A DNA stretch of 64,000 nt from Atopobium sp. BS2 (GCF_000565075.1 NZ_JDFG01000048.1:1-64000), one strand, 5' to 3'. Shown: positions 41,369-51,648, counted from the stretch's first letter. Translations and numbers: made by a program. The notes: generated by a model from the letters alone, not told the origin.

Positions 41369-43273
41369 ATGGGTAAGATTCTTGGAATTGACCTGGGTAC
41401 CACAAACTCAGCTATGGCTGTCCTCGAGGGTGGAGAGCCAACTATTATCGTTAACGCAGAGGGAGACCGCACAACTCCTTCCGTCGTCGGCTTCCGTGCT
41501 GACGGTGACCGCATTGTTGGTAAGGCAGCAAAGAACCAGGCTGTCACCAACCCTGTAAACACTGTTTTCTCCATCAAGCGTTTCATGGGCCGCAAGTTTG
41601 ACGAGGTCCAGTCTGAGATTAAGACAGTCCCTTACAAGGTTAAGGCTGGCACCGACGGTCGCGCAGTCGTTGAGATTGACGGCGTGGACTACACTCCAGA
41701 GCAGATTAGCGCTATGACCCTCGCAAAGATGAAGGCAGACGCCGAGAAGTACCTTGGTGAGCCTGTAACCGACGCTGTCATTACTGTCCCAGCATACTTC
41801 AACGACGCACAGCGTCAGGCAACTAAGGATGCAGGCAAGATTGCTGGCCTCAACGTTCAGCGTATTGTCAACGAGCCAACCGCAGCAGCCCTTGCTTACG
41901 GTCTGGACAAGAAGGACCAGGACCACAAGGTTCTTGTCTTCGACCTCGGTGGCGGTACCTTCGACGTTTCCCTGCTTGATCTTGCAGACGGCGTTGTTGA
42001 GGTTCTTGCAACCAACGGCGACAACCACCTGGGCGGCGACGACTGGGATCAGCGCGTTATCGACTGGCTTGCAGACAAGTTCAACTCCGATAACAGCATT
42101 GACCTTCGCAAGGATCCAATGGCACTTCAGCGCCTCAAGGAGGCTGCAGAGAATGCCAAGAAGGAGCTCTCCAGCGCTCAGCAGGCACAGATTAACCTGC
42201 CATTCATCACTGCAGACGCATCTGGTCCTAAGCACCTTGACTACACTCTGACTCGTGCAGAGTTTGAGCGCATCACCCGCGATCTTCTCGACCGCTGCAA
42301 GGCTCCTGTAACCAAGGCACTCCAGGACGCAGGCCTTCAGCTCTCCGATGTCAGCGAGGTTATTCTGGTCGGCGGCTCCACTCGTATGCCAGCTGTTCAG
42401 GACCTGGTCAAGAGCATGACCGGCAAGCAACCTAACATGTCCGTCAATCCAGACGAGGTTGTTGCAGACGGCGCAGCTGTTCAGGGCGGCGTTCTTACCG
42501 GCGACGTCTCCGGCATCCTGCTGCTGGACGTAACCCCACTGTCCCTGGGCGTTGAGACCCTTGGCGGCGTTGTTGACAAGGTCATCGACCGCAACACCAC
42601 CATCCCAACTTCCAGCACAAAGGTTTACTCCACCGCAGCTGACAACCAAACTTCCGTTGAGATTCACGTCCTCCAGGGCGAGCGCGAGATGGCTTCTGAC
42701 AACAAGAGCCTTGGTAAGTTCAACCTTACCGGTATTCCTGCTGCTCAGCGTGGTATCCCTCAGATTGAGGTTACCTTTGACATCGACGCAAACGGCATCC
42801 TGAAGGTCACCGCTAAAGACAAGGCAACCGACAAGTCCCAGGAGATTACCATTTCTGGATCCACCGCTCTGTCCGACGATGAAGTTGACCGCATGGTCAA
42901 GGACGCAGAGTCCCACGCTGAGGAAGACAAGAAGCGTAAGGACGAGATTGAGGTCCGCAACCAGGTAGACTCCCTGGCATACAGCACCGAGCAGACCGTC
43001 AAAGACCTTGGCGATAAGGTCCCAGAGGATCAGAAGAAGGCCGTTGAAGAGGCTGTTGCTGAGGCAAAGACCGCACTTGATGGCTCCGACATTGAGGCAA
43101 TCAAGAAGGCTGGCGAGAAGCTCACCGAGGTTGGTCAGAAGCTCGCAGAAATTGTTTACGCAGACGCTCAGGCTCAGACCGCAGGCAACAATGGCGCAGC
43201 AAGTAACCCTTCTGAGCCAGACGTTGTTGATGCAGACTACGAGGTTGTCGACGACGATAAGAACCAGAACTAA
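41369..43273 (+). CDS. dnaK: Chaperone DnaK (Hsp70)
   Basis: ATP-dependent Hsp70 of 634 residues. Nucleotide-binding motifs: [57 protein letters not shown]. The substrate domain follows, with the linker [14 protein letters not shown], and the C-terminus ends [14 protein letters not shown]. First gene of dnaK-grpE-dnaJ-hspR, the usual actinobacterial order. AGGAAAGGA precedes the ATG. The 3' end contains a GGCGAGAA copy at 43112 encoding Gly-Glu-Lys. Confidence 0.98.
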   Translation: MGKILGIDLGTTNSAMAVLEGGEPTIIVNAEGDRTTPSVVGFRADGDRIVGKAAKNQAVTNPVNTVFSIKRFMGRKFDEVQSEIKTVPYKVKAGTDGRAVVEIDGVDYTPEQISAMTLAKMKADAEKYLGEPVTDAVITVPAYFNDAQRQATKDAGKIAGLNVQRIVNEPTAAALAYGLDKKDQDHKVLVFDLGGGTFDVSLLDLADGVVEVLATNGDNHLGGDDWDQRVIDWLADKFNSDNSIDLRKDPMALQRLKEAAENAKKELSSAQQAQINLPFITADASGPKHLDYTLTRAEFERITRDLLDRCKAPVTKALQDAGLQLSDVSEVILVGGSTRMPAVQDLVKSMTGKQPNMSVNPDEVVADGAAVQGGVLTGDVSGILLLDVTPLSLGVETLGGVVDKVIDRNTTIPTSSTKVYSTAADNQTSVEIHVLQGEREMASDNKSLGKFNLTGIPAAQRGIPQIEVTFDIDANGILKVTAKDKATDKSQEITISGSTALSDDEVDRMVKDAESHAEEDKKRKDEIEVRNQVDSLAYSTEQTVKDLGDKVPEDQKKAVEEAVAEAKTALDGSDIEAIKKAGEKLTEVGQKLAEIVYADAQAQTAGNNGAASNPSEPDVVDADYEVVDDDKNQN

Positions 43274-43343
43274 TCTGAGTTTCTCGGCATATGCGCTTGG
43301 GTAACTTGGTGCAGCAGCTGGTAGACAATGTGATATGACTCGG

Positions 43344-43372
43344 AGGCGGCTGGCGGAAACGTTTGGCCGCCT
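43344..43372 (+). other. Intercistronic hairpin between dnaK and grpE
   Basis: AGGCGGC and GCCGCCT are perfect 7-bp arms, 10 bp before the grpE ribosome site. It probably affects mRNA stability or limits read-through. Confidence 0.5.
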
Positions 43373-43396
43373 TCTACACATAGGGAGGTGATGGCA

Positions 43397-44245
43397 GTGA
43401 CAACAGCAGACCAGAACAAGGTTGACACTACCTTTGATAACGAGAATAACGGTGATGAAACCGTAGGCGCCGTCGGCGTTGTGGGAGATGGTTCCGCAAG
43501 TCAGACGCTTGATGGCAACGCGACCGCTGCCAACGGCGCAGCTGGCGCGGCGGGCGCAGGCCGTCCGATGACCGAAGAAGAGATGGTTGCTGAGGCAATT
43601 CGTCGTGGAGAAGAGACGGCTGAGGCAGAGATTGCTGCTGACGCTCAGCGTGCAGCTCAGGAGCGCGACCGCCTGCAGAACGAGCTGGACTCGGTTTCTG
43701 ACCAGATTGAGGCAGCAAAGCAGCAGGCAGCTGAGGCAAATGATCGCTTCCTGCGTCTGCAGGCTGACTGGGACAACTACCGTCGTCGTACCGCTCAGGA
43801 GCGTCTTGATGAGCGCCAGCGCGCAACAGAGAAGCTGGTAGTTGACCTGCTTCCTGTCATTGATGACCTTGAGCGCGCAATTGAGCACGCGGACAATCTG
43901 ACAGACCCTGCAGCTCAGCAGTTTGTTGAGGGCGTCTCCGCAGTATGCAATAAGCTTGTGGGCGTCTTGAACAAAGAGGGTGTTGAGGTAGTTAACCCTG
44001 TGGGCGAGGCTTTTGATCCTCTATCTCACCAGGCAGTGAGCCAGATTGAGGACACCGAGGCATATGATGAAACCGTCGCTCAGGTGTACCAAAAGGGCTA
44101 TCGTATGGGCGGCAAGGACATTCGTACTGCGATGGTTGTTGTTACCCACGGCGGCCCAAAGCGTCCAGTAGAGCAAGAAGCCACAGACGGTGCAGACAGT
44201 GCAGAAGCTGCAAATGGCACAACTGAGAACGGTGTAGCTGAGTAA
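43397..44245 (+). CDS. grpE: Nucleotide exchange factor GrpE
   Basis: Exchange factor for DnaK. The product has a ~75-residue disordered acidic/Gly-rich N-terminus, a long coiled coil (residues ~75-150; NELDSVSDQIEAAKQQAAEANDRFLRLQADWDNYRRR) and the C-terminal beta domain (GVEVVNPVGEAFDPLSHQAVSQ...VAQVYQKGYRMGGKDIRTAMVVV). The GTG at 43397 is chosen because the near-perfect GGGAGGTGAT (43383-43392) overlaps the ATG at 43391 but is well placed for the GTG. The ATG at 43391 cannot be excluded and adds two residues. The ~35-residue acidic tail is longer than usual. Confidence 0.93.
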   Translation: MTTADQNKVDTTFDNENNGDETVGAVGVVGDGSASQTLDGNATAANGAAGAAGAGRPMTEEEMVAEAIRRGEETAEAEIAADAQRAAQERDRLQNELDSVSDQIEAAKQQAAEANDRFLRLQADWDNYRRRTAQERLDERQRATEKLVVDLLPVIDDLERAIEHADNLTDPAAQQFVEGVSAVCNKLVGVLNKEGVEVVNPVGEAFDPLSHQAVSQIEDTEAYDETVAQVYQKGYRMGGKDIRTAMVVVTHGGPKRPVEQEATDGADSAEAANGTTENGVAE

Positions 44246-44278
44246 GACAGAGTAGTTTTAGAGAGGAGGCCGTGCTGA

Positions 44279-45211
44279 ATGGCAGGTAGTAAGACTTTTT
44301 ATGACGTTCTTGGCGTGAAGCGCGACGCCTCGAAGTCTGATATTCAAAAAGCGTTTAGAAAACTTGCAGCTAAATACCACCCCGACAGAGGTGGCGATGA
44401 GGCCAAGTTCAAAGAGATTTCGGAAGCGTACAACACGCTCTCTGATGATAAGAAGCGCCAGGAGTATGACCAGATGCTCGCATTTGGCGGTATTCCTGGA
44501 GGTGGATTTGGTGGTCGCCAGGGTGGGTTCACCTATACCACCAACGTAAACGGCGCCAACTTTGCCGATTTCTTTAACGGCTTTGGTGGCGGTGCTGGTG
44601 CGGGAGCCGGCGGCTTTGACTTTGCCGACATCTTTGGCGGGCGAGCAAACCGTCCAGTTGCAGGTAGCGACCTTACTATGTCCGTAAACGTATCGTTTGA
44701 TGAGGCGTTTAAGGGAACTTCTCGCAAGGCAACATATCGCATGCCTTCAACTGGTGAGGAGCAATCGCTCACCATTAAGGTGCCAGCTGGTGCCTACGAT
44801 GGCATGAAGCTGCGTTACAAGAAGCGTGGCGAGTACGGCGTAAATGGTGGTCCACGAGGCAACCTTGTGGTTACCATCAACGTTGCGGCCCACCCGGTCT
44901 TCTCGCGAGATGGCGCTGACGTGCGCATGAAGCTGCCAGTGAGTATCTACGAGGCGGCTTTGGGCACCTCGGTTGACGTGCCAACGCCTGACGGAACTAC
45001 CGTGCGACTCAAGGTTCCTGCAGGTACACAGAGTGGAAAGACGTTCAGGTTCAAGAATCTGGGCGCTCCTCGCGTAAAGGATTCTGCTACTCGCGGCGCG
45101 CTATATGTTTCGGTGGACGTTAAGGTTCCAACAAAACTTTCCAAGAAGGAGCGAGACGCTCTTCAGGCGCTGCTTGATGCCGACGAGCGCAGCTACCGAG
45201 AGGAGCGGTAA
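44279..45211 (+). CDS. dnaJ: DnaJ-family co-chaperone without zinc finger (CbpA-like)
   Basis: A 310-residue J-protein. The J domain holds the HPD triad ([12 protein letters not shown], near residue 36), then a Gly/Phe-rich region (residues ~70-120) and two C-terminal beta domains ([24 protein letters not shown]...). The cysteine-rich zinc domain of full DnaJ is absent, so it belongs to the type II/CbpA class, as in the second J-protein of many Actinobacteria. AGGAGG precedes the ATG. Its stop overlaps the hspR start (TAATG). Confidence 0.94.
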   Translation: MAGSKTFYDVLGVKRDASKSDIQKAFRKLAAKYHPDRGGDEAKFKEISEAYNTLSDDKKRQEYDQMLAFGGIPGGGFGGRQGGFTYTTNVNGANFADFFNGFGGGAGAGAGGFDFADIFGGRANRPVAGSDLTMSVNVSFDEAFKGTSRKATYRMPSTGEEQSLTIKVPAGAYDGMKLRYKKRGEYGVNGGPRGNLVVTINVAAHPVFSRDGADVRMKLPVSIYEAALGTSVDVPTPDGTTVRLKVPAGTQSGKTFRFKNLGAPRVKDSATRGALYVSVDVKVPTKLSKKERDALQALLDADERSYREER

Positions 45212-45684
45212 TGGCTCGAAAGAAGGACGACGGTCGTAACAAGCCGCTCTACATGATTAGCGTTGCGGCCGAGCTCACGGGCATGCATCCGCAGACGCTG
45301 CGCGTGTACGAGCAGAAGGGCCTGATTAATCCCGGCCGTTCCAGGGGCAACACGCGCCTGTACTCTCGCGCGGATATTGACCGCCTCAATCTTGTTTCAA
45401 AGTTGACGGACGAGGGCATCAATCTTGCCGGTGTCGTGCGCATTTTGGACATGCGTGAACGAGCTCTCGAGAAGGACGATCTTATTGATGAGCTGCGTGA
45501 ACGCATCCGCGTGCTTGAGGATGAGCTCCACGAGTATCACATGCGTGAGCGCATTACCTCGCTTGTTCGCTACAGCGAGACCAGCCCAGAGATGGTGATG
45601 CAGCGCTTACTGGGCATGCCAAGTTCCGCTTCTTCTGACGCCAACGCCGCCGAGGACAACTCGGCGCAGCCAAAAGAATCGTAA
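45211..45684 (+). CDS. hspR: Heat-shock repressor HspR (MerR family)
   Basis: A 157-residue MerR-type regulator. The helix-turn-helix and wing are at residues ~14-55 (ISVAAELTGMHPQTLRVYEQKGLINPGRSRGNTRLYSRADIDRL). A coiled coil follows (DLIDELRERIRVLEDELHEY) and the tail is polar and disordered. The terminal position in the dnaK operon is typical of HspR, which represses the operon with DnaK as co-repressor. Target sites are proposed upstream of dnaK, clpB and hsp20. Translationally coupled to dnaJ. Confidence 0.95.
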   Translation: MARKKDDGRNKPLYMISVAAELTGMHPQTLRVYEQKGLINPGRSRGNTRLYSRADIDRLNLVSKLTDEGINLAGVVRILDMRERALEKDDLIDELRERIRVLEDELHEYHMRERITSLVRYSETSPEMVMQRLLGMPSSASSDANAAEDNSAQPKES

Positions 45685-45717
45685 GACGACGAGGCAAATG
45701 CTACTAGTAAGATGATC

Positions 45718-45753
45718 AGCTCTCCGCGAGTAAATGCGGGGAGCTGGTTTTTT
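45718..45753 (+). terminator. Terminator of the dnaK operon
   Basis: CAGCTCTCCGC (45718-45728) pairs with GCGGGGAGCTG (with one G-T), followed by a run of seven T at 45748-45754. Confidence 0.85.
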
Positions 45754-45770
45754 TGGATTCGGCTACCATT

Positions 45771-45829
45771 TACCGAATACCGAATACCGAATACCGAATA
45801 CCGAATACCGAATACCGAATACCGAATAC
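45771..45829. repeat. 7-bp tandem repeat (TACCGAA)8
   Basis: Eight perfect TACCGAA units plus TAC, 59 bp, directly between the dnaK-operon terminator and the ABC exporter gene. The unit length is not a multiple of three or of a helical turn, so copy-number change would alter promoter geometry. Confidence 0.95.
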
Positions 45830-45873
45830 AGTCATAACCTTTTTTAAACGAAATCTCTTTTAAGGGAGATGGC

Positions 45874-47508
45874 ATGCTTAAATACCTTTACGCTCAGCAA
45901 AAAAGCAAACTATTTTTCTTTATAGTCTTCTCTCTTTTGAGCAGCTTGTTTGAAATTGCCCTTTCATTTGTAATGCTCCAATCCGTTAACCTTGCCATGG
46001 ACGGCAATCTGTCGGATGCATTGAATGATGGCCTCTGGTTTGGCCTTTACATACTCTGCTATTTTATCGTCGACTTGATTTGCAGGCGTTTGCGCTGGTC
46101 AGTAATACAGGGCTGTCAAACGCATTTACGTGATGAGCTGATACAAAAGATTTTCAGTCGTTCAATTCCTGAGTTCCACTCGTTCAATACCAGTCATTGG
46201 CTCTCAATCCTTACTAACGACCTTGATTTACTTGAGGAAACATACTTTCGCGTCTTTATTGATCTTTTGATAGATGTTTTTTCTGGTGTAGTAAGCCTAA
46301 TAATCTTGCTGTTTATTTCACCATGGCTCGTACTGTTCATTTTGTGCATGATTGCTGTCCAGATGTTTGTTCCTAACACAATGTCTGGAATTATTTCTAA
46401 CAAGCGAAAAGAACAATCTGAATCAGCTGAACATTTTATTGCTACAGCAAATGAGCATCTTGAAGGGTTTGATCTGCTTAGAAGCTTTCATCTAACAGAG
46501 GCTTCGCGGGTTGCCATGAGCAGCGCGAATCAGGCTTGGGAGAAGCAGAAATTTGGAGCTCGTTACTTTAGTTCTTTGGCACGTTTACTTTCATTTACTG
46601 TAGGACAAATTATTTACATCGGAATTTATTTTATTGGCGCCATTCTTACTCTTAATGGATTGATGACAGTAGGAATGATGGTCGCGGCATCTCAGCTTGT
46701 TGTTTACATAGCAAACCCTATTCAAAACATAAGTGATTCAATTACTGATATGAGAAGTGCAAAAGAGATTATTACTAAAATACAAACACTTCTTGATGAA
46801 GCTCCAGCTACAGAAAGTGGAACAGAAGATACCCCTGAGCACTTTACGAATCTATCGATCAATCATGTTTCGTATGGTTATGACGAGGACAAATTAGTTT
46901 TGTCGGATATTAGTTTTACTTTGGAACGTGGCAGAAAGTATCTTCTTGAGGGAAGCTCGGGAAGTGGAAAAACAACACTAATCAAACTGTTAACGGATGC
47001 CCTGAGCCCAGATAGCGGAGATATTTGCTTGGATGGTGTGTCGATCAAGCAATTCAAAAGCGAGCAATACGCTCGGTTCATAATCCCTTGTTCTCAGCAA
47101 ACGTTCATTTTTAATGCGACCATCAGGGATAACGTTACGTTGTTTTGCCATGAGTTTACCGATGAAGAAATTATTGATGCTATAACAAAGTCAGGTTTTT
47201 CTGAGATTCTTACCAGATATCCAGATGGAATCAATCATATGATTGACCAGGCAGGAAGTAGTCTTTCTGGTGGAGAACGACAGCGATTGGCTCTTGCACG
47301 AATCTTTTTGTTTAAGCCACAAATTGTGATTTATGACGAGAGTTTTGCCCATTTGGATTCCGATTCGGTTCAGAGTCTCATTGATTTGATTTTAAAAGAT
47401 GATGAGAGAACCGTTGTTATGACATCTCATCAAGTAACTCCAGAAATAAGAGAGCGCTTCCACTCTCTTGTTCTAAAAGACGGAAACATCCAGTCAGAAA
47501 CCGTTTAG
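45874..47508 (+). CDS. ABC exporter, fused membrane and ATPase domains
   Basis: A 544-residue half-transporter. Six hydrophobic segments span residues ~15-290. The ATPase domain has Walker A GSSGSGKTT (near 360), signature LSGGERQRLALAR (near 464) and Walker B IVIYDESFAHLD. The H-loop reads MTSHQ. It must dimerise, probably with itself, because no partner gene is adjacent. AAGGGAG precedes the ATG. AT-rich relative to the heat-shock genes, and located directly behind the (TACCGAA)8 repeat. Peptide or drug export is likely for this class; the substrate is unknown. Confidence 0.9.
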   Translation: MLKYLYAQQKSKLFFFIVFSLLSSLFEIALSFVMLQSVNLAMDGNLSDALNDGLWFGLYILCYFIVDLICRRLRWSVIQGCQTHLRDELIQKIFSRSIPEFHSFNTSHWLSILTNDLDLLEETYFRVFIDLLIDVFSGVVSLIILLFISPWLVLFILCMIAVQMFVPNTMSGIISNKRKEQSESAEHFIATANEHLEGFDLLRSFHLTEASRVAMSSANQAWEKQKFGARYFSSLARLLSFTVGQIIYIGIYFIGAILTLNGLMTVGMMVAASQLVVYIANPIQNISDSITDMRSAKEIITKIQTLLDEAPATESGTEDTPEHFTNLSINHVSYGYDEDKLVLSDISFTLERGRKYLLEGSSGSGKTTLIKLLTDALSPDSGDICLDGVSIKQFKSEQYARFIIPCSQQTFIFNATIRDNVTLFCHEFTDEEIIDAITKSGFSEILTRYPDGINHMIDQAGSSLSGGERQRLALARIFLFKPQIVIYDESFAHLDSDSVQSLIDLILKDDERTVVMTSHQVTPEIRERFHSLVLKDGNIQSETV

Positions 47509-47518
47509 CTTTTGCTTC

Positions 47519-47559
47519 TTGACCTAGTTGTAATACATGAATACAATGATATAACTAGG
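47519..47559 (+). promoter_or_regulatory. Promoter and operator of the toxin-antitoxin operon
   Basis: TTGACC (47519-47524), 17 bp, TACAAT (47542-47547). An inverted repeat CCTAGTT (47523-47529) and AACTAGG (47553-47559) brackets the -10, as expected for autorepression by a ribbon-helix-helix antitoxin. Confidence 0.75.
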
Positions 47560-47572
47560 TAAAGGAGGGGCT

Positions 47573-47914
47573 ATGGACAGTATTGTAACCGCCCGTGTTC
47601 CTGTTGAAGTAAAAAATCAGGTTTCTGAAGTTCTTGAATCGCTCGGATCAAACACCACCAAACTGATTAATGCTGCATTTGAATATGTGCTGGTAACAGG
47701 CAAGCTTCCCGATGCCCATGAGGGTGCTGCGTCAGAACTGTCTGCTAGAGGATCTTCTCGCCAATTGAGTGAGAAGGACAAAGAGCAGCTTTCGGCACTC
47801 TTTGAAAAGATTTCAGTTCCCGCACCGGCGTCGTTTTGGAATGATTTGGGCGACAGCACCTACAAAGAGGCAATCAGCGAGTGGAGGTCAAATGACTATG
47901 AAGCTCTTGATTGA
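47573..47914 (+). CDS. RelB/DinJ-like ribbon-helix-helix antitoxin
   Basis: A 113-residue antitoxin. The first ~45 residues (IVTARVPVEVKNQVSEVLESLGSNTTKLINAAFEYVLVTGKLP) form a ribbon-helix-helix DNA-binding unit of the RelB/DinJ type. The C-terminal part is disordered and acidic with SFWNDLGDSTYKEAISEWRSNDY, which should wrap the toxin. AAAGGAGG precedes the ATG. The gene overlaps the toxin start by 23 bp. A GGCGAGAA copy is inverted at 47755. Confidence 0.88.
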   Translation: MDSIVTARVPVEVKNQVSEVLESLGSNTTKLINAAFEYVLVTGKLPDAHEGAASELSARGSSRQLSEKDKEQLSALFEKISVPAPASFWNDLGDSTYKEAISEWRSNDYEALD

Positions 47915-48344
47915 CACTAATGTTTTGCTGGATGTCTTTTTATGCAGAGAGCAGTTTGTTGCTGATGCAAAAAAGCTTTTCATAATGAAGCAGTTCAGAG
48001 ACGCTGAGCTGTGGATAGCAGCTCAGTCATACACGGATCTCTACTATGTTGGTGCTAAGGCTCATGGCTCTGCTCGCATGCAAGAAATACTTAAAGAGGT
48101 ATTTCCACTGCTTAACGTGTGTTCTATTGATGGTGCGGATATTTCGAATGCACTGTCGGAGCAGTGGGAAGACTTTGAAGACTGTCTTATTTGGCGAGCA
48201 GCTAAAAAGATAAAGGCAGACTATATCGTCACAAGAAATGTGGCAGATTTTACTCGCTCAGATATACCAGTACTTACACCTGGTGAGTTTTTCTCGACAA
48301 TGGAAGCTGAGCAAAATCTGGTTTATGAAGAGGCGGAATTTTAG
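47892..48344 (+). CDS. PIN-domain toxin (VapC-like ribonuclease)
   Basis: A 150-residue PIN nuclease. The first catalytic aspartate lies in LLIDTNVLLDVF (residue 8). Further acidic residues are in FEDCLIWRAAKKIKADYIVTRNVADF, which also carries the conserved T-N-D pattern. PIN toxins cleave tRNA or rRNA to arrest growth. Start 47892 has GGAGG 4 nt upstream inside the antitoxin gene; 47898 is an alternative. Pairing a PIN toxin with a RelB/DinJ-type antitoxin is common in Actinobacteria. Confidence 0.9.
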   Translation: MTMKLLIDTNVLLDVFLCREQFVADAKKLFIMKQFRDAELWIAAQSYTDLYYVGAKAHGSARMQEILKEVFPLLNVCSIDGADISNALSEQWEDFEDCLIWRAAKKIKADYIVTRNVADFTRSDIPVLTPGEFFSTMEAEQNLVYEEAEF

Positions 48345-48407
48345 AAGCAATAAGGCGTGGAGCAGGGCTGCGAAAAAGCTCAGTACAACGCGATAAGAAA
48401 ATCTACT

Positions 48408-48437
48408 ACAAACACACTTAGATATGTATTAAAAGTC
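48408..48437 (+). promoter_or_regulatory. HspR-like operator upstream of clpB
   Basis: ACAAACACACTTAGA, 7 bp, TAAAAGTC, aligning base for base with the dnaK site (23 bp from CACTTA to AGTC), again followed by a G-rich GGGGGTATA at 48444-48452. Confidence 0.7.
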
Positions 48438-48512
48438 GTGCTTGGGGGTATATAGAATCCGATGAAGATTCAGTCCCCGGCACGATTTTGTTTGGGGTAG
48501 GAGGGTGATTTT

Positions 48513-51095
48513 ATGAGACTAGATAAATGGGCCGTAACCGCCCAGGAAGCACTGCAGGCAGCTCTTGGTATTGCTGGTGATGTAGAGGCTTCCGAGGTTG
48601 CACCAACACACCTGCTCAAGGCGCTGCTGGACAGCAATGAGCGCAACCTGCGTTCTATCTTGGAGAAGATTGGCGCAGATCCTGATGCAATTGCCACGCA
48701 GGTAGACCAGGCAATCTCTAAGGCTCCAAAGGTAAGCGGAGCACAGATTGGCATTGGCAATGACCTTCTCAAGGTTATCAACGAGGCAGAGAAGCTTGCC
48801 ACTAAGTTGGGAGATTCCTACGTTACCTCCGAGCATCTGCTCACTGCGCTGGCAAACGACAACACTGACGCAGGTAGGATTCTTCGCGACGCCGGCGTTA
48901 CTGCTAAGCGCGTGGAAGAGGTCTACAACGAGCTTCGTGGCGATGAACGCGTAATCTCTCAGGATGCAAAGCCGCAGTTTGAGGCCTTGGAGCAATACGG
49001 TCGCAACGTGACCGACCTTGCTCGCCAGGGAAAGCTTGATCCAGTTATTGGTCGCGTCGAAGAGATTCGCCGTACCATTCAGGTTCTGAGCCGCCGCACC
49101 AAGAACAATCCTGTTCTTATCGGCGAACCTGGTGTTGGTAAGACCGCAATTGTGGAAGGCCTGGCAGAGCGCATTGTTTCTGGCGACGTTCCAAGTACCC
49201 TGCGCGACAAAGAGCTTGTTGAGCTTGATATGTCTGCCCTGGTAGCAGGCGCAAAGTACCGCGGTGAGTTTGAGGACCGCCTGAAGAGCGTGGTAAAAGA
49301 GGTGGCCAAGTCTAATGGCCAGATTATCCTCTTCATCGACGAGCTTCACACCATCGTGGGCGCCGGCGCTTCCGAGGGTTCCATGGACGCTGGAAACATC
49401 TTGAAGCCAGCTCTTGCCCGTGGCGAGCTTCGCGCAATTGGTGCCACTACGCTGGATGAATACCGCAAGTACATCGAGAAAGACGCTGCTCTTGCACGTC
49501 GTTTCCAGACCGTACTTGTCTCCGAGCCTACTGTTGAGGACACCATCTCTATTCTGCGTGGCCTTAAGGAGAAGTACGAGCAGCACCATCGAGTCCGTAT
49601 TACGGACTCCGCCCTGGTTGCAGCAGCAGACCTCTCTAACCGCTACATCTCTGACCGATTCTTGCCAGATAAGGCAATTGACCTGGTAGATGAGGCGGCA
49701 TCAAGGCTTCGTATGGAGCTGGATTCTATGCCAGCAGAGATTGACGCGGTTGATCGTCAGCTCACTCAGATGCAGATTGAGGAGCAGGCTCTGATGAAGG
49801 AGGAGGACGCTGCTTCAAAGGAGCGCCTGGAAAACCTCCGTGCAGAGATTGCAACGACGCAGGAAAAGCTTGATGGCATGAAGGCCAACTGGCAGAACGA
49901 GCGTGGCGCAATTGACCTGGTACAGGACTTGAAGTCCCAGATTGAGGACGCAAAGACGCAGATGGAGCGCGTGACCCGTGAGGGTGATTTGGCGCAGGCA
50001 TCCGAGCTTCGTTACAGCACCATTCCAGAGCTTGAGCGTAAATACGATGAGGCAGAAAAAGCGCTTCTCGCCAAGCAGGAAGACGGCGGAATCCTCAAGG
50101 AAGAGGTCACCACGGATGAGATTGCCGAGGTAGTTTCTTCGTGGACTGGCGTGCCTGTGTCCAAGATGATGCAGGGCGAGATGGACAAGCTCAAGAACCT
50201 TGAGGACCAGCTTCACCTGCGCGTTATTGGACAGGACGACGCTGTTTCCGCGGTTGCTGCAGCAGTTCGTCGTTCTCGCGCAGGACTTGCTGATCCAAAC
50301 AAGCCTCTGGGTAACTTCCTCTTCCTGGGCCCAACCGGCGTGGGTAAGACCGAGCTAGCAAAGGCGCTGGCAGAGCTGCTATTTGACGACGAGCGTTCGA
50401 TGATCCGCATTGATATGTCTGAGTACATGGAGAAGTTCTCGGTCCAGCGTCTCATTGGCGCACCTCCAGGATACGTGGGTTATGACGAGGGTGGCCAGCT
50501 CACCGAGGCAGTTCGTAGGCATCCATACTCCGTCATCTTGCTGGACGAGATGGAGAAGGCTCATCCTGACGTCTTCAACATCTTGCTGCAGGTTCTGGAC
50601 GACGGTCGCCTAACCGATGGTCAAGGTAGGGTAGTGAGCTTCAAGAACACCATCATTATCATGACCAGTAACGTTGGTTCGCAGTTCATTGCTGGTGCCG
50701 GCGCAGAGGGCTTCAACGAGGAGTCCAGAAAACAGGTCATAGAGGCGCTGCGTAGATCCTTCCGTCCTGAGTTCTTGAACCGTATCGATGACGTGGTAAT
50801 CTTCCAGCCTCTGGGTCTTGAGGACATCGAGCGCATCGTGGACATTCAGCTCAAGGATGTTCGTAGCAGGCTTGCTAACGAGCGCATGACGCTGGAACTT
50901 TCTGAGGCTGCAAAGCAGTCGCTGGCTCTTGACGGCCTGGATCCTGTTTACGGCGCTCGTCCTCTGAAGAGACTCATTCAGCGTCGCGTTGTTGATCAGG
51001 TAGCAAACTTGATTATTGCAGGTGAGCTGCATGAGGGCGATACTGTTCTGGTTGATACTGACGAGAATGGCAACTTGGTTGCTCGCAAGAAGTAA
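48513..51095 (+). CDS. clpB: Disaggregase ClpB
   Basis: Hexameric AAA+ protein of 860 residues that rescues aggregates together with DnaK. The layout is complete: N domain (1-150), first AAA with Walker [11 protein letters not shown] (~204) and [10 protein letters not shown], an M-domain coiled coil (~410-525), second AAA with [10 protein letters not shown] (~605), [20 protein letters not shown] and the C-terminal [24 protein letters not shown] precedes the ATG. An HspR-like site upstream puts it in the dnaK regulon. An inverted GGCGAGAA copy at 50065 encodes Leu-Leu-Ala in the M-domain. Confidence 0.97.
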   Translation: MRLDKWAVTAQEALQAALGIAGDVEASEVAPTHLLKALLDSNERNLRSILEKIGADPDAIATQVDQAISKAPKVSGAQIGIGNDLLKVINEAEKLATKLGDSYVTSEHLLTALANDNTDAGRILRDAGVTAKRVEEVYNELRGDERVISQDAKPQFEALEQYGRNVTDLARQGKLDPVIGRVEEIRRTIQVLSRRTKNNPVLIGEPGVGKTAIVEGLAERIVSGDVPSTLRDKELVELDMSALVAGAKYRGEFEDRLKSVVKEVAKSNGQIILFIDELHTIVGAGASEGSMDAGNILKPALARGELRAIGATTLDEYRKYIEKDAALARRFQTVLVSEPTVEDTISILRGLKEKYEQHHRVRITDSALVAAADLSNRYISDRFLPDKAIDLVDEAASRLRMELDSMPAEIDAVDRQLTQMQIEEQALMKEEDAASKERLENLRAEIATTQEKLDGMKANWQNERGAIDLVQDLKSQIEDAKTQMERVTREGDLAQASELRYSTIPELERKYDEAEKALLAKQEDGGILKEEVTTDEIAEVVSSWTGVPVSKMMQGEMDKLKNLEDQLHLRVIGQDDAVSAVAAAVRRSRAGLADPNKPLGNFLFLGPTGVGKTELAKALAELLFDDERSMIRIDMSEYMEKFSVQRLIGAPPGYVGYDEGGQLTEAVRRHPYSVILLDEMEKAHPDVFNILLQVLDDGRLTDGQGRVVSFKNTIIIMTSNVGSQFIAGAGAEGFNEESRKQVIEALRRSFRPEFLNRIDDVVIFQPLGLEDIERIVDIQLKDVRSRLANERMTLELSEAAKQSLALDGLDPVYGARPLKRLIQRRVVDQVANLIIAGELHEGDTVLVDTDENGNLVARKK

Positions 51096-51107
51096 GTGAG
51101 GCTGCGC

Positions 51108-51386
51108 ATGTGTGACGAGTCCAAGAGGGCCGAGAAACCCGAGCTGCAGGCCGCGGCACGCGAGGACGCTGCGACGGCTACACCGCAGGTCGCGGCTGCT
51201 GCGACGGCTACTGTGAAAGCCGCGACGCACAAGGACGCCGCGCACAAGGACACAGATTCCAAGAAAGCGCAGGTTGTTGACCCGGAGTTTGCTCGCGCAG
51301 AAAACGAGGACGATGACGGCTACGATCCGTACTCCGATCGTCGTCCCGTGAGCGAACCTCTCTTTGAGCGCGATCCCTGGAGCTAG
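51108..51386 (+). CDS. Small disordered acidic protein downstream of clpB
   Basis: A 92-residue hydrophilic protein, 12 bp behind clpB. An Ala/Thr-rich, Lys/Asp-containing middle (ATATPQVAAAATATV, HKDAAHKD) leads to a conserved-looking acidic end DDDGYDPYSDRRPVSEPLFERDPWS. The ATG 51108 has GAGG 6 nt upstream; a GTG at 51096 is an alternative. It has no recognisable domain. Co-transcription with clpB suggests a chaperone-linked role, but that is only positional. Confidence 0.55.
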   Translation: MCDESKRAEKPELQAAAREDAATATPQVAAAATATVKAATHKDAAHKDTDSKKAQVVDPEFARAENEDDDGYDPYSDRRPVSEPLFERDPWS

Positions 51387-51396
51387 ATCACCGGGT

Positions 51397-51434
51397 TTCT
51401 CGCCAGGCGCTGCGAGCGCACGGGGTTTCTCGCC
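51397..51434. repeat. Two direct copies of the inverted GGCGAGAA word
   Basis: GGGTTTCTCGCC at 51393-51404 and 51423-51434, 30 bp apart in the same orientation, in the region between the small acidic gene and its terminator. Confidence 0.8.
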
Positions 51435-51454
51435 GCACGCTGAACGCTACAAAT

Positions 51455-51489
51455 AAAAGCCGCTGGTACATGACGTATCAGCGGCTTTT
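51455..51489. terminator. Bidirectional terminator after the clpB operon
   Basis: AAAAGCCGCTG (51455-51465) and CAGCGGCTTTT (51479-51489) form an 11-bp stem with a T-rich end on both strands. Confidence 0.85.
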
Positions 51490-51514
51490 TGTGTGCGGGA
51501 TCAATTGGCCTCTG

Positions 51515-51648
51515 ACTGCGAGCCTGAAAAATGCACCATGTCTGAGTAAATTTACTCAGACATGGTGAGAAAAACCGGCAAATAGCTCAGACTTGGTGCA
51601 CTTTTCCGGCAAATCATTCAGACATGGCGAGAAAACCAGGCTCCATAT
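51515..51648. repeat. 31-nt degenerate array A (one inverted, three direct units)
   Basis: Direct units start at 51556, 51587 and 51618 (exact 31-nt steps), each with head TCAGACATGGTG or one-base variants. The first two continue with 7 variable nt and CCGGCAAAT; the third ends in CCAGG. An inverted unit occupies 51545-51515. The head and its inverted copy make a perfect palindrome around 51535-51568. No repeat-spacer structure and no cas genes. Confidence 0.8.

Noticed and set aside
41408-43888. 826-residue open frame antisense to dnaK and grpE
   Set aside because: It is a composition artefact of the GNC-rich codons of dnaK; no ribosome site, no domain, Leu/Val/Cys-rich nonsense, and dnaK is certain.
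48519-49589. 356-residue open frame antisense to clpB
   Set aside because: Shadow of the strongly supported ClpB gene.
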